Assembly (NCBI GenBank): GCA_016932615.1
Contig: JAFGCN010000025.1
Coordinates: 1 to 60,056, forward strand
Length of the DNA: 60,056 bases
Source of the DNA: Candidatus Aenigmatarchaeota archaeon
Lineage (GTDB): Archaea; Aenigmatarchaeota; Aenigmatarchaeia; QMZS01
Reading direction: 5' to 3'
Under the pieces are notes generated by a model. The model saw nothing but the letters and a program-made list of their open reading frames with translations, was not told the DNA's origin and searched no databases. Numbering within the stretch: position 1 is the first letter of the stretch; every line of letters starts with the position of its first letter. This document shows positions 33,362-42,585 of the stretch, in pieces. A program made the translations under genes and the position numbers.

Positions 33362-33982
33362 TTAGATTTGCCTCCTACTTCTACGGGTCAATCTGTAAGG
33401 CTGGTCCGGAAGCAGAGAAATATCCCAGCAACCTCCGATACGGTCGCCGTAGACGATTCCTTGTCTATATGCGGGAAGCTGGTCGAGGTTTTTTTTCAAA
33501 AAAATCAACTCTTCAGGTGTTGGCTCACTCCCCTTTAGAAGCCATCCATAGTCTTCAGAAGATAAAGCAATATTCCTTGTCTCAAAAACGCCCATCTGCC
33601 CAAGGTCACTAAGTATAAGATTTATCCTGTTTGTGTGTGACTTTCTTGTTGTAGGATTTTCTTCTTCTAAAAGGGACCTTCCATAAATTTTTGTTGACAA
33701 GAATTCCTGCAAGGCTGGATAGAGAAACTCTGCTGATAGGCCATTACTAAGCGCATAAAGGTTTTTGATGGTCACCCCCGTACTATTGGTAGGGGCATCC
33801 TCCAGCATCCGTTTGCATCTTTTCCCTATGTCAGGAGTGCATTTCACTAATGCGCGCTCAACATCACTGGGTCCCAATATGCTCCGGATATTCCTGCGAT
33901 TAGAATAATCCAGCCACCCGTACCCTGCCGCCTCTCCAAGAGCTTGTAGAGCAGAAGCGATACCAATATCCCTTTCAGACAT
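33362..33982 (-). CDS. Uncharacterised protein, 206 aa
   Basis: This soluble, mostly helical protein is not recognised (SALQALGEAAGYGWLDYSN, then VERALVKCTPDIGKRC). The C terminus is basic (RLTRRSRRQI). No signal or membrane helix. It is placed 44 nt downstream of the L24 start on the same strand and 38 nt before the proteasome beta stop. The transcript arrangement is unclear. Confidence 0.5.
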   Translation of the reverse strand: MSERDIGIASALQALGEAAGYGWLDYSNRRNIRSILGPSDVERALVKCTPDIGKRCKRMLEDAPTNSTGVTIKNLYALSNGLSAEFLYPALQEFLSTKIYGRSLLEEENPTTRKSHTNRINLILSDLGQMGVFETRNIALSSEDYGWLLKGSEPTPEELIFLKKNLDQLPAYRQGIVYGDRIGGCWDISLLPDQPYRLTRRSRRQI

Positions 33983-34019
33983 AACTAAAAAATGGTAAAA
34001 TTGTTATAAGGGGTTTTAG

Positions 34020-34640
34020 TTATTCCAATGTCAATTTCTCTTCTGTAAGCCGGAAGCCCTCCTTTGTTATCTCTGCAATCCATATCTTGTGGCCGCCTGA
34101 GGCGATATCCCTGCCAGCCGCTGCCCTTATGGCACTTTTTGCAAGCTCCTTTGCCTTGTCCATCATCATCCCTTTTCTGAAGTCTTTTTCAAGAACGCCA
34201 TAGACAAACGGGCTTCCGCTTCCAGTCGAAACATACTCCTCCCCGACAACCGAGCCCGAAGGGTCGAAAGAAAACAAGTGGGAGCCCCTCTTGTCAACTC
34301 CTCCAAGAATCATCTGGTTGTAGAAGGGGTACCATTTCCGGGAGTACATTATCGAGCCAAGAAGGTTTGCGACTGCGTTTACTGTCATCTCTTCGCCTGC
34401 CTCAAGCTTGTAGAGGGTAATCTCTGCCTTCATCAGGTTTACAAGATATTGCGCATCAGAAACCATTCCCGCAACGGTCATGCCCATTCGGTCGTCTATC
34501 TGGAAGACCTTCTGTACGTCCTTGTTTGCCACGAGGTAGCCCATTGTAGCTTTTGATTCCGAAGCAAGCAGCACTCCGTCCTTGCAGACAATGCCAAGCG
34601 TAGTAGTACCGGTTTTTAATCTCATTTCCTGAGCATCCAT
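34020..34640 (-). CDS. psmB: 20S proteasome beta subunit
   Basis: The 206-residue precursor has a short propeptide (MDAQEMRLKTG) before the catalytic Thr10 of TTTLGIVCKDGVLLASESKAT, with the conserved Lys of SKAT and later SGSPFVYGVLEKDF and IRAAAGRDIASGG. These are the marks of an active archaeal beta subunit that self-processes at Gly-Thr. The alpha subunit and the PAN ATPase are not in the window. It stands among orphan genes. Confidence 0.96.
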   Translation of the reverse strand: MDAQEMRLKTGTTTLGIVCKDGVLLASESKATMGYLVANKDVQKVFQIDDRMGMTVAGMVSDAQYLVNLMKAEITLYKLEAGEEMTVNAVANLLGSIMYSRKWYPFYNQMILGGVDKRGSHLFSFDPSGSVVGEEYVSTGSGSPFVYGVLEKDFRKGMMMDKAKELAKSAIRAAAGRDIASGGHKIWIAEITKEGFRLTEEKLTLE

Positions 34641-34677
34641 AAGATAATCGGGTTATTTATTTAAAAAGACTGTCATC

Positions 34678-35256
34678 TTAGGCGAGATTGCACTCAAGAT
34701 CCCTTTCAGAGTAAAGCAATCCGTGAGCACCGGACTTGAACTTGTACGCTTCATCAATATTCTTCACTATACTCCTGATCTTTTCGGGAGAACAAAGTCC
34801 GTCGGTAGGCAGGTTTAAACCGGTCAATGCTTCTTTCAATTGTTCCAATCTTTTAAGAGAGCCCTTCTCCGCCCTTGAGGTATGCCTTGGTGACTTGCGG
34901 ATATCCAGTTTTGGCTTGAAGCCAATTTGGTATTCTTGTGTGGCCTCTTCCAAAAGCCCAGTCAGATATACCAGGTTCTTAGTATATCTGTCGAAGTGCT
35001 CACTCGCACGGAATATGCCTTCTTCAGTCGGCATTAACTTATTCCCCAGCGCAAGTTTTGCGGCGGCCAGGATTCTATCAGGACGACAATTCATCCGGTC
35101 CAACATCAAGTCCCTGCCAGTATATTTCTTAGAGATGCTACATTCAGCTGCAGAAACCACCTTGTCATAAACCTGTCCAGCACACTTGAATAAATCATCG
35201 ATTGTGCCCTCTCCAGATTCAATACGCCTGTAAGCGCCAATAGGATCTTCCGTCAT
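34678..35256 (-). CDS. Uncharacterised protein, 192 aa
   Basis: This helical, charged protein is not recognised. The N-terminal part has two cysteines (FKCAGQ, AAECSIS) and a basic middle (RKSPRHTSRAEKGSLKR). It is only 37 nt upstream of the proteasome beta start on the same strand, so cotranscription is possible. The region between it and the next gene upstream is AT-rich. Confidence 0.5.
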   Translation of the reverse strand: MTEDPIGAYRRIESGEGTIDDLFKCAGQVYDKVVSAAECSISKKYTGRDLMLDRMNCRPDRILAAAKLALGNKLMPTEEGIFRASEHFDRYTKNLVYLTGLLEEATQEYQIGFKPKLDIRKSPRHTSRAEKGSLKRLEQLKEALTGLNLPTDGLCSPEKIRSIVKNIDEAYKFKSGAHGLLYSERDLECNLA

Positions 35257-35368
35257 AATAGCTTAAACTTATAAATAGTTTAATTTTTTCATTCGCTCAG
35301 CCATTCCAAAGTGACCTCCCATTAAAGAACAGAAAAAAACTCAAAAAAATCATAAAAAGGACAAGCTC

Positions 35369-35869
35369 CTATCTTCGCCTCCTGGCTGCCGGCACTCTTT
35401 TTCTGGCTGGAGGGTTCAGTTCTTCTTTGTTTGCAAACCAAATCAGGGCAACCAGCAGCATGCCAATCAAAACAGTCATTGTGGCAAACTGCTCACCCTG
35501 AAGGAGCGCATAGGCAATTGAAAGGACGCCTCCAAAGACAACTCCGTGCCGGATGGTTTCAACCTTGAAGCCGTACCAGCCAAACGCCATGGCGATTATG
35601 CCCAGGACCAGCATTAGGGTGGGCACCGCTCTTGAAATGCCGAAATTGTCCTGCTCAAAGTCACAGTACCCGTCAGGGTTCCACTCGCCGCCTCTTTCAA
35701 GGCAGGCCAGAATATTGGGGTCAAGTGTTTGCTCGGCAATAAGCCAGCATGCCTGTGAGCTGCTGCCCACGTCATATAGAGTTACCAGTGCATTGGCAGC
35801 AGAGCTGATGAAGAACGCCAGAACTATTGCAATAGACAAAGAAATCAATGATTTCCTGATATGCCTCAT
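35369..35869 (-). CDS. Small membrane protein with a luminal Cys loop
   Basis: Starting at the in-frame ATG (MRHIRKSLISLSIAIVLAFF), this protein of about 166 residues has an N-terminal signal-like helix and then an outward loop with three cysteines (SQACWLI, ILACLERG, GYCDFEQ). Three more membrane helices and a strongly basic tail (ARKRVPAARRRR) follow. No family is recognised. It is divergent from rpl37ae; the roughly 40 nt between them carry TATA-like tatttatcc. Confidence 0.55.
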   Translation of the reverse strand: MRHIRKSLISLSIAIVLAFFISSAANALVTLYDVGSSSQACWLIAEQTLDPNILACLERGGEWNPDGYCDFEQDNFGISRAVPTLMLVLGIIAMAFGWYGFKVETIRHGVVFGGVLSIAYALLQGEQFATMTVLIGMLLVALIWFANKEELNPPARKRVPAARRRR

Positions 35870-35906
35870 AACTATACCCACCTATTTATCCTTTACCACT
35901 TATTTT

Positions 35907-36131
35907 ATGGCAACAAAGAAAGTCGCGGCATCGGGCAAATTCGGCCCAAGATACGGGAAAAAACTGAGAGTTTCGTACAATAAATCATACGAGCAATCAA
36001 AAACAAAATACACCTGCCCCAACTGCTCAAAGGAGAATTCTGTCCTAAGGCAGTCCTTTGGAGTCTGGGAATGCAAAAACTGCGGCAAGAAATTCGCCTC
36101 AGGCGCTTATGAATTCAAGGTTGCAAAGTAA
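35907..36131 (+). CDS. rpl37ae: Large-subunit ribosomal protein L37Ae (eL43)
   Basis: This 74-residue zinc-ribbon ribosomal protein has GKFGPRYGKKLR at the N terminus and the four-cysteine zinc site CPNC...CKNC, ending FASGAYEF. The real start is ATG 35907 (MATKKVAASG); the much longer frame upstream runs antisense through the membrane-protein gene. The length is slightly shorter than some archaeal homologs but complete. It is solitary, not next to other translation genes. Confidence 0.93.
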   Translation: MATKKVAASGKFGPRYGKKLRVSYNKSYEQSKTKYTCPNCSKENSVLRQSFGVWECKNCGKKFASGAYEFKVAK

Positions 36132-36139
36132 CCTTCTAT

Positions 36140-36580
36140 TTAGGCCAGATGTAGGTTTACCCTTCTGCAATTATCTCCAATGCAACTGTTGTAGCCAAGG
36201 CATATAAATTCCTCTCCATCTTCTAGTGCCACTCCAGAAAAACAATCCTTCACCCGGCCGTAAACTGCTCCCCCACCATAACCCTGAGGGGTTTTCAGAA
36301 TAAGAGAAAGTTCCCCTGCAGGGTGTTCGGATCCAAAAAGGTAGATTTCTGGCCTACATCCATTTTCCAGCTCCAGTATCTGGTGCAGACAATCCAAATG
36401 AACCTGTCGCTCCATATCCGGAAACTTGGCTAAGCGCTGGTGGATGGCTGTTTCGGGTCCACCCTCCATACTTTCTTCCTCTAATTCCCAGCTTACTACA
36501 GGGGGAATTTCCCCAGAGAGTTCTCTTACCAAGGGATTACCAAAGAGACCATACGGATTGGGATATTGCACATTAATCAC
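36140..36580 (-). CDS. Uncharacterised protein, about 146 aa
   Basis: This soluble protein is not recognised. It has several cysteines in the C-terminal half (LDCLHQ, GCRPEI, DCFSGV, SCIGDNC). GTG 36580 (V-I-N-V-Q-Y-P) is taken as start; an in-frame TTG lies at 36595. It lies tail to tail with L37Ae, 8 nt apart. The AT-rich atttatttgaatt lies 15-25 nt upstream of the chosen start. Confidence 0.45.
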   Translation of the reverse strand: MINVQYPNPYGLFGNPLVRELSGEIPPVVSWELEEESMEGGPETAIHQRLAKFPDMERQVHLDCLHQILELENGCRPEIYLFGSEHPAGELSLILKTPQGYGGGAVYGRVKDCFSGVALEDGEEFICLGYNSCIGDNCRRVNLHLA

Positions 36581-36656
36581 CTGTATGTAATACAATTCAA
36601 ATAAATGCCTTCAAAAACTTTTTTTCGCTAAATGACGATAAGGATCTAAAGCCGCC

Positions 36657-37115
36657 TTAGGGGACCAATTTATCTGCGTCTTTCAGATAAGGCCATGCAG
36701 TTTCCAAGTAGGCCGGGTGTGGAAAATATCTCACCTGCTTTATGACTCCTCCCCCCGATACAATCTGCTTGTCCAAGACCTCCAGCTTTGAGAGAAGGTC
36801 CATTCCACGAATAGATCTTCCATTAACACCCATTGCACGACCAATCTGCTCCGGGGTGAGGTACTCTCCTTCCTCTACGCAATGCAGAGTTTGTAGAAGA
36901 GAATCTGCCTTACCGGGGGGACGTGGATGCATGAACTGGTGATATCCGTAAATCCGTGAGGTTTCTACCCCGAGAGAACGGGCAATTTTCAGAGGATTCA
37001 TTAATTCTAGTTTCGGAAATAGTTGTGGGAGGGTTTTATAGGTGATTTTTTGCCCTCCACACCTGTCACAGAGATAGCCGTAATAGGCTTCAAGACTGGT
37101 TTCATCCTTGCCCAT
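36657..37115 (-). CDS. Putative helix-turn-helix protein, 152 aa
   Basis: The protein starts with a possible half zinc site (LCDRCGGQ). It then has two helix-turn-helix-like stretches, LKIARSLGVETSRIYGYHQF and LTPEQIGRAMGVNGRSIRGM, the second followed by a wing-like VDKQIVSGGG segment. DNA binding is an inference from these alone. It lies 44 nt upstream of the DNA polymerase stop, on the same strand as the polymerase. Confidence 0.5.
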   Translation of the reverse strand: MGKDETSLEAYYGYLCDRCGGQKITYKTLPQLFPKLELMNPLKIARSLGVETSRIYGYHQFMHPRPPGKADSLLQTLHCVEEGEYLTPEQIGRAMGVNGRSIRGMDLLSKLEVLDKQIVSGGGVIKQVRYFPHPAYLETAWPYLKDADKLVP

Positions 37116-37159
37116 ATTTGAAGTAGGATAAACATTAATTACTCTTTGCTAACAACCCT

Positions 37160-39460
37160 CTAGAAACTCCCCAGGTTTGTCTGGCAGCCGATCAGCTCCT
37201 GCTTACTGTACCCAAGGACCGAAAGAATCCTGTAGGCGGGAGGGATCACCTGATTGTTGATGTAGTACTCGGAGTCATAGTTCATTGCGTCTTCCCACCA
37301 TTTTGCCCGGTCTGAGACGAGCTTTCCTTCTCTTGTGATGATATACTTCACGACAAATCCGGGATAAATTGAGACGCCTTTTCTTTTGAGGTCACGCGCG
37401 ACTTTTACGTGAGGGGAAATTATTCCATACCGTTCTGGGGACTTTGTCATCTGCCTGGAAATTATAAGCCATTCCTTCTCGATTTCGCCTTTCCTTATCC
37501 TGCGGCAGGTTTCCTTCACGAACTCCACGGCCTTTTCCGCCTTGCCATCCAGCACATGCTCAATAACTCTCATCTGCGTTTCCTTCGCAATCCGGCTCCA
37601 GTCTCCCCGGACAAACTCGAACCCCTTTATCTCGATATTCCCTGATTCGTCTATAAGGGCGTACCGTTTCTTTGTTCCCCGCCCCTCTTCACCGACGAAG
37701 ATGCCCCTTGGGTAGAAGCCCTGGTAGTCAAGCTCCATTATCCCGGGGAGATTGTCATTGACATTTTTAAGAAAGCTCTTTACAAGCCCCTTTTCGCCCG
37801 TTGCCATCAGGGAATCAGTGTCCCCATAGATGACCTTAAGACCTGCCTTTTCCGCCTCGAGAATGGTTGTCTGAATGTAGCCCCTGCCAAGCGCTGTGAT
37901 TGACTCGGCGCACTCTTTTGAATACCACCTGGCGCCAAAAAAGCCCAGGTAGCCATAGGTAGCATTAGCAAGGTTTTTAAGGGCCTTTTCGTCCACCCCT
38001 TTGCCGCTTTCCTTTTTCATTTTGGCTCTCCTTTCGATAATTTCCCTTAAAATTCTCACGATAAACCCTTCAGGGCTTTTGCTGAAGCGGTGCACGACCT
38101 CGCCCTTTGGCCCTTTTATCCGTATTGCCTGCTCGCCCTTTTCCTCGTCCAGGGTGTCGGGGGAAATATTATGGGAAACCAGGATGGATGGGTACAGGCT
38201 CTTGAAGTCCATGACAGAGACATTTTGGTACAATCCTGGGACGGGCTTATGGACATAAGCCCCCACATAAGTCTGAAGGCGCCTCTCTTCGATATCGTTG
38301 CCTCCGGGCTTGTTCGGAATAAGTATATCCTGCCCCGTTGCCTGCTTCATCAGGTAGCCCTCAACCAGTTGGCTAAATCCAATGCGCGTGACATTGAACA
38401 GGTCAAGCGCCACTATATTTGAGAACCTGTACTCCAGGGGAAGAAATTTTTCCCCCAGAAGGAAAGTAATCTTGCAGTCCTGCAGGTTGTACTCAAAAAG
38501 CTCTGCAATTCTCTTCAGGTCATCTGAGTTCCATATGTCCTCTCCGCTTCCTGCAATGTCAAGCCCCGTCTTTCCCTCATCGAGGAAGAACTGCGCCACG
38601 TCATTAAGCTTTCTTGATTTGGTCTTTATTTCCATCCGGAGGTGCTTTGAGACGACCGTGTAAAGGTCAACATGGAGCAGCCCCCTGAATTTTGCCCCTC
38701 TAGCGCTAAGGGTTATCGGGCAGTTAATCCCCAGCGCCTTGCACCTTCCCTGCAGAAAGGGCAGGTCGAAGTTGTCTCCGTTGTATGACACAAGCACGTC
38801 ATAGTCCTCTGCCGCCTCGAAAAACCCATTGAGCATCTCCCGCTCGTCTTTCAGGGTTACGGCTTTTCCGAACTTCGACTCCTTGTAGGTAAACACGGTC
38901 TCCTCTGTGTCGCTGTAAAGCCCTATGCAGATTATAGGGTTCTCCTTGTGCTTGAAGTTGCAGCTTAAGACCTCTATGTCAAACGCGGCTACTTTCGGCT
39001 CATATGGCTTTCCTTCGAGCTCCCTGAAAACCCCATCTTTGGCTTCATAAGGCGAGAGAAAATTTATCTGCTTGTCAAGGGCATAGCGCCTTGCAAATGG
39101 AAGGTCATACTCTCTCTTATGAAGGACGCCAGGAAGCGCCCTTATGCCTTCCTTTATGGCGGAAACGTCTCTTGGGAGATTGCAGATGACCTTGAGCACC
39201 TTAAGATTCCTGTTGAGTTCTATTCTCTCCGTAACTTCAACCCGCTTTACCCTGATTGTTTCGCCCTTCTGGCTTTGCTCGTAATTCAGGATAATTTCCT
39301 TTACCTCTTCAAGCTTTTCCTGCTCTGGAATTATGTAAAAATATGGCTCGAAATTTTCATCCTCGATTACCTTCTTTTTTCCAGATTCATCCCTTCCATG
39401 GACTTTTATGATTGGCTTTCCCTCAAGCACTTCGTAAGTCACATAAAGCGGGTAGAACAT
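37160..39460 (-). CDS. polB: Family B DNA polymerase
   Basis: This complete 766-residue archaeal replicative-type PolB has all proofreading exonuclease motifs: Exo I AFDIEVL (D161, E163), Exo II YNGDNFD (D232) and Exo III YNLQDC (D328). The polymerase motifs are also present: A DFKSLYPSI (D418), B NATYGYLGF and C YGDTDS (D547, D549). It is a single chain with no intein. It sits between an orphan gene upstream and a putative HTH gene downstream. Confidence 0.97.
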   Translation of the reverse strand: MFYPLYVTYEVLEGKPIIKVHGRDESGKKKVIEDENFEPYFYIIPEQEKLEEVKEIILNYEQSQKGETIRVKRVEVTERIELNRNLKVLKVICNLPRDVSAIKEGIRALPGVLHKREYDLPFARRYALDKQINFLSPYEAKDGVFRELEGKPYEPKVAAFDIEVLSCNFKHKENPIICIGLYSDTEETVFTYKESKFGKAVTLKDEREMLNGFFEAAEDYDVLVSYNGDNFDLPFLQGRCKALGINCPITLSARGAKFRGLLHVDLYTVVSKHLRMEIKTKSRKLNDVAQFFLDEGKTGLDIAGSGEDIWNSDDLKRIAELFEYNLQDCKITFLLGEKFLPLEYRFSNIVALDLFNVTRIGFSQLVEGYLMKQATGQDILIPNKPGGNDIEERRLQTYVGAYVHKPVPGLYQNVSVMDFKSLYPSILVSHNISPDTLDEEKGEQAIRIKGPKGEVVHRFSKSPEGFIVRILREIIERRAKMKKESGKGVDEKALKNLANATYGYLGFFGARWYSKECAESITALGRGYIQTTILEAEKAGLKVIYGDTDSLMATGEKGLVKSFLKNVNDNLPGIMELDYQGFYPRGIFVGEEGRGTKKRYALIDESGNIEIKGFEFVRGDWSRIAKETQMRVIEHVLDGKAEKAVEFVKETCRRIRKGEIEKEWLIISRQMTKSPERYGIISPHVKVARDLKRKGVSIYPGFVVKYIITREGKLVSDRAKWWEDAMNYDSEYYINNQVIPPAYRILSVLGYSKQELIGCQTNLGSF

Positions 39461-39488
39461 AACTATAGATAGATGCAGTTGTTAGCTT

Positions 39489-39836
39489 TTAGCGGGCAAG
39501 TCCCCACTGGGTGGAGTAATGCTTTATCGCCTCTACCATGTGCGGCCCCAGATAAACCTGGTTTCCATGCCTTTCAAGCGCACGAGTTCCAGAAGGAATG
39601 ACCCCCTCAGAAACTGCAAGCATAGAAAGCCGGTTTAAGTTGTTGTAAAAATCCGTGCTTCGGAGATACTTCTGGGTATGGCTTCGTGTGTCTCCCATAA
39701 GAACGATGCCTTTGTTTCCAGATGTGCCTAAATCGGGCAGTAAGCCCTCTTCAGAAACATAGAACATCCATCGCTTAAGTTCCTCAGAATTTCCATAAAA
39801 AGTGGTATCGAGCTTTCGTGTCTTTTTTCTCCCCAT
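39489..39836 (-). CDS. Uncharacterised protein, 115 aa
   Basis: This small basic protein (MGRKKTRKLDTTFYGNSEEL at the start) is not recognised. ATG 39836 is preferred over an earlier in-frame start, since TATA-like catatattgcc lies about 20-28 nt upstream. A helical C terminus (HMVEAIKHYSTQWGLAR) is evident. It ends 28 nt from the DNA polymerase start on the same strand. Confidence 0.45.
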   Translation of the reverse strand: MGRKKTRKLDTTFYGNSEELKRWMFYVSEEGLLPDLGTSGNKGIVLMGDTRSHTQKYLRSTDFYNNLNRLSMLAVSEGVIPSGTRALERHGNQVYLGPHMVEAIKHYSTQWGLAR

Positions 39837-39897
39837 AATTACCTGGCCTTGAGGCAATATATGAAGTTGCCGTGTACCTTCGACAATTAACTAGTAT

Positions 39898-40076
39898 CTA
39901 GTATATGTGGGCCTTCAGTTTGAGAGGTTCACTATCTGGCCCACTGCACGGAATTGTTAGTGTAAAGTCAGGCCCCACTCTGGAGTACATGATTCCCTGT
40001 TCCTTCAGGTATCTTTCAAATGCATCCGGAGAATTTCCGCCCCAGCCATTTACTTCGAAACCGCTTTCTTTGCCAG
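39898..40076 (-). other. Possible unstarted ORF or gene remnant
   Basis: Downstream of the flippase gene, a minus-strand frame is open between a TGA inside the flippase 3' end and TAG 39898-39900. It reads like protein (GWGGNSPDAFERYLKEQGIM, FTLTIPCSGPDSEPL), but its only ATG is near the middle. It may be the tail of a decayed gene or a frameshifted extension of the flippase, which already has normal length. Confidence 0.3.
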
Positions 40077-41543
40077 GTCAAGAATCTCTTCAATCGTAAT
40101 GAGCCCCATAAGCAACGCCAGAATGCCGTAAACTGCGCCGAAAACGGCAAAACCGGCAATGATTTTCAGGTAAACACTGGGGTAAGCCAGCCCCTTTGCC
40201 AAGTAGAGCGCCCCCAGCGCCACTGACCCCGCAAGCAAGGTCTTAAGCCAACTCTTCACAGGGATTTTCGGCTTGACTGACTTTCGAAGCTCATAGAAAG
40301 AGCCAACAAGTATCACAGAGTAGCAGAAAAGCGTCGAAAGCGCAGCTCCCTCGATTCCAAAGACCGGTATGAGCATCATATTGAGTATTACGTTTATTAT
40401 CGCTCCCCTGAAAACGACATCCCTGTAGCCGTCGGGCTTACCAAGCCCGTTCAGGACTGCGCCGTTTATCTGCGTCACCGAGAACATTATTGCGCCTATC
40501 GAGAGGATTTTGAGCACGTTCGAGCCGGCGGCGTAAGCAGGGCCGAAGATTATGCCCAGTATCTCAGCGGAAAATGAGAACGTTATGAGCGCTGCAGGCA
40601 CGACTGCAAGCCAGATGTAGCGGTAAATGAGGTTCAGCCCCTGGGAAATCGCTGTTTTGTCCTTTGCGTTCATCTCAGCAATCATCGGGAAGAGAACTGT
40701 GATAAGCGCTCCCGAGAAAAACCAAAGGAGAGTTGCGGTTGGCTGGGCAGTCTGGTAAAAACCAATTGATGCGGGGGTCATGCGAAATACATTCAGCATT
40801 ATCGTGTCTGTGTAATTAATGATGTATCCGATGGCAAGAGACACCATTACAGGAAGCCCATAGGTATAGAGCTGCCTTGCGATTTTCGGGTCAACCTGAA
40901 ACTTTCCTTTTGGAATCAGCTTCATGGCAGGGACGGCATAAATGAAGGTCATCAGGATGTAGCCGGCAAGAAAGCCAAAGGCAGGCGAAGCTGTTGAAAA
41001 GCCGAAATAAAGAAAAACCCCTGTCAGGGAAAACCATAAAAAGAGCCGTGTAAATTCGAAAATCGCGGTTGTTCTCATCCTCTGCATCCCCTGGAAGACC
41101 GAAACGAGGACGTTCAAAAATACGTTCATAAAAGCGCCAAGGGCGAGAACCCGTATCAGGAAAACGCTAAGCTCATAGTTTGGGTACTGGGACAGGTAGC
41201 TTGAAGCAATCTGCCCGGAAAAGAGTATGACAATTGAGGCAAAAATTACCCCCAGGACAAGCTGCATCGCAAAGCCCGTAGCTATAGCGCTCCTAAGCTC
41301 CGGGTACTTCTTTTCAGCCCGGAACTTTGAGACATGGTAAATCTGGCTGTGCATCAGGCCGAAGTCCGAGAAAATCATCAGCAGGCTTATGAGGGAAAAG
41401 CAAGACCAGAAGAGCGCATAATCAGTTGGGGTGAGGTTTGACGTCATCAAAAAGCGCAGGAGGTAGCTAAAGCCCGCGCCAAACACATTGAAGACAAACA
41501 GGAAAGCCGCGCCTGAAACCACGCGCTTCATGTAATCGGCCAT
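40050..41543 (-). CDS. Polysaccharide flippase, Wzx/MVF-type
   Basis: This 497-residue membrane protein has about 12-14 helices, in the MATE/MVF (Wzx, RfbX) superfamily that flips lipid-linked glycans across the membrane. Evidence includes the N-terminal GAAFLFVFNVFGAGFSYLLR, repeated polar-hydrophobic helix pairs, ALITVLFPMIAEMNAKDKTA and ILSIGAIMFSVTQINGAVLNG in the second half. The length is typical. It opens the glycan-related region, transcribed opposite to most glycan genes that follow. Confidence 0.85.
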   Translation of the reverse strand: MADYMKRVVSGAAFLFVFNVFGAGFSYLLRFLMTSNLTPTDYALFWSCFSLISLLMIFSDFGLMHSQIYHVSKFRAEKKYPELRSAIATGFAMQLVLGVIFASIVILFSGQIASSYLSQYPNYELSVFLIRVLALGAFMNVFLNVLVSVFQGMQRMRTTAIFEFTRLFLWFSLTGVFLYFGFSTASPAFGFLAGYILMTFIYAVPAMKLIPKGKFQVDPKIARQLYTYGLPVMVSLAIGYIINYTDTIMLNVFRMTPASIGFYQTAQPTATLLWFFSGALITVLFPMIAEMNAKDKTAISQGLNLIYRYIWLAVVPAALITFSFSAEILGIIFGPAYAAGSNVLKILSIGAIMFSVTQINGAVLNGLGKPDGYRDVVFRGAIINVILNMMLIPVFGIEGAALSTLFCYSVILVGSFYELRKSVKPKIPVKSWLKTLLAGSVALGALYLAKGLAYPSVYLKIIAGFAVFGAVYGILALLMGLITIEEILDLAKKAVSK

Positions 41544-41641
41544 AATAGAATTGAAGCTAAACTCTTTAGCTGTCGAGAACCTTCTCCATTCATTAACTAG
41601 ACACTTTTTAGTGGTTAAAATATATTTATATATACTTACTT

Positions 41642-42520
41642 ATGCTAATTAGTGAAAATTCTTTGGAAGCAACGCTGGGAAAAATTGGAGAGATCGATCC
41701 TGAAGACCGGAGGATCATTATCTATACGGGTGTTCACCCAAATGAAGGTACGACCGGGCTTATGCGACCGCACCACAAAAAGCTTGAAAACTATGGGGCT
41801 ATTGTGGTCCAGCACCCCTCAGACTCAAATGTCCAAGCCATCTGGGAAAGGCACAAGAAGAGGTGTGAAGTCAATGGAGGGTATGTATTCAAACCCCTGC
41901 CTGTGGAAGAAAAGCTGATAGAATCAGATTACGAAAGGGCATTTTCTCTTGGAAGCCCGACATTTTTCGTAAGGTTTCATGGCGGACCAAAAGAAGTCGT
42001 TATTCTGAGCCCACAATATAATAGGATTCAGATATTTCCCGGTCATAACTGCGAAACAAATGAATATGGGGGGATACATAAAAAACTTGCGACATTTGCC
42101 CTCGATAGGCACAATATTGAATATAACGACCATCCCTCTCTCTTCCGCGACCTACCCAATAATTCAACACTCTTGGAATATTGCTATTCTTGGGGCTTGG
42201 ATGTGGAAGGTCTGGGACAATTTGAGAAGTTGGCAATAGAAGAAGGAATGAAACCCTATGAGCTTCACGAGGGAGAATATGCCTCCCACAACACCTCACT
42301 AATCCCGCACACGCTAAATAAGTTTGATTCGAATTGGCAAAATAAAGGCAATATTGCCTCCGAATATCTATGCCAACGAAAAATTGCCCCTTGGGACATT
42401 AGTAAGTTCCACTCAAGTTTTGCAGAACCCTTTTTTGAAATGGTAGGGTTGATCGGCGAAAACCTTCCCGACACGAAGAATCCCACTAAATACTCTCTAC
42501 GGAACAATGGGTGGAAATAA
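41642..42520 (+). CDS. AstE/AspA/M14-like zinc carboxypeptidase homolog
   Basis: This 292-residue protein has a short strand followed by GVHPNEGT: H32-P-N-E35 gives the H-x-x-E zinc pair of M14 carboxypeptidases and the succinylglutamate desuccinylase/aspartoacylase family. A candidate third ligand is H113 in VRFHGG. The rest of the fold is alpha/beta, and the C terminus (LYCQRKIAPWDISKF-like) is unassigned. The substrate is unknown; N-acyl amino acids, peptide tails or a glycan-linked amide are options. TATA-like tatttatatatac lies about 10-20 nt before the ATG. Confidence 0.6.
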   Translation: MLISENSLEATLGKIGEIDPEDRRIIIYTGVHPNEGTTGLMRPHHKKLENYGAIVVQHPSDSNVQAIWERHKKRCEVNGGYVFKPLPVEEKLIESDYERAFSLGSPTFFVRFHGGPKEVVILSPQYNRIQIFPGHNCETNEYGGIHKKLATFALDRHNIEYNDHPSLFRDLPNNSTLLEYCYSWGLDVEGLGQFEKLAIEEGMKPYELHEGEYASHNTSLIPHTLNKFDSNWQNKGNIASEYLCQRKIAPWDISKFHSSFAEPFFEMVGLIGENLPDTKNPTKYSLRNNGWK

Positions 42521-42585
42521 TGTAGTATTGGAAGTTCCCGGCTGTGCCCGAAAAAGAAATAAAATGTATTTTTACAGAGTAGTAT

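Noticed and set aside
39905-40099. 64-codon plus-strand ORF
   Set aside because: Overlaps the flippase 3' end antisense; the minus-strand frame here reads more like protein.
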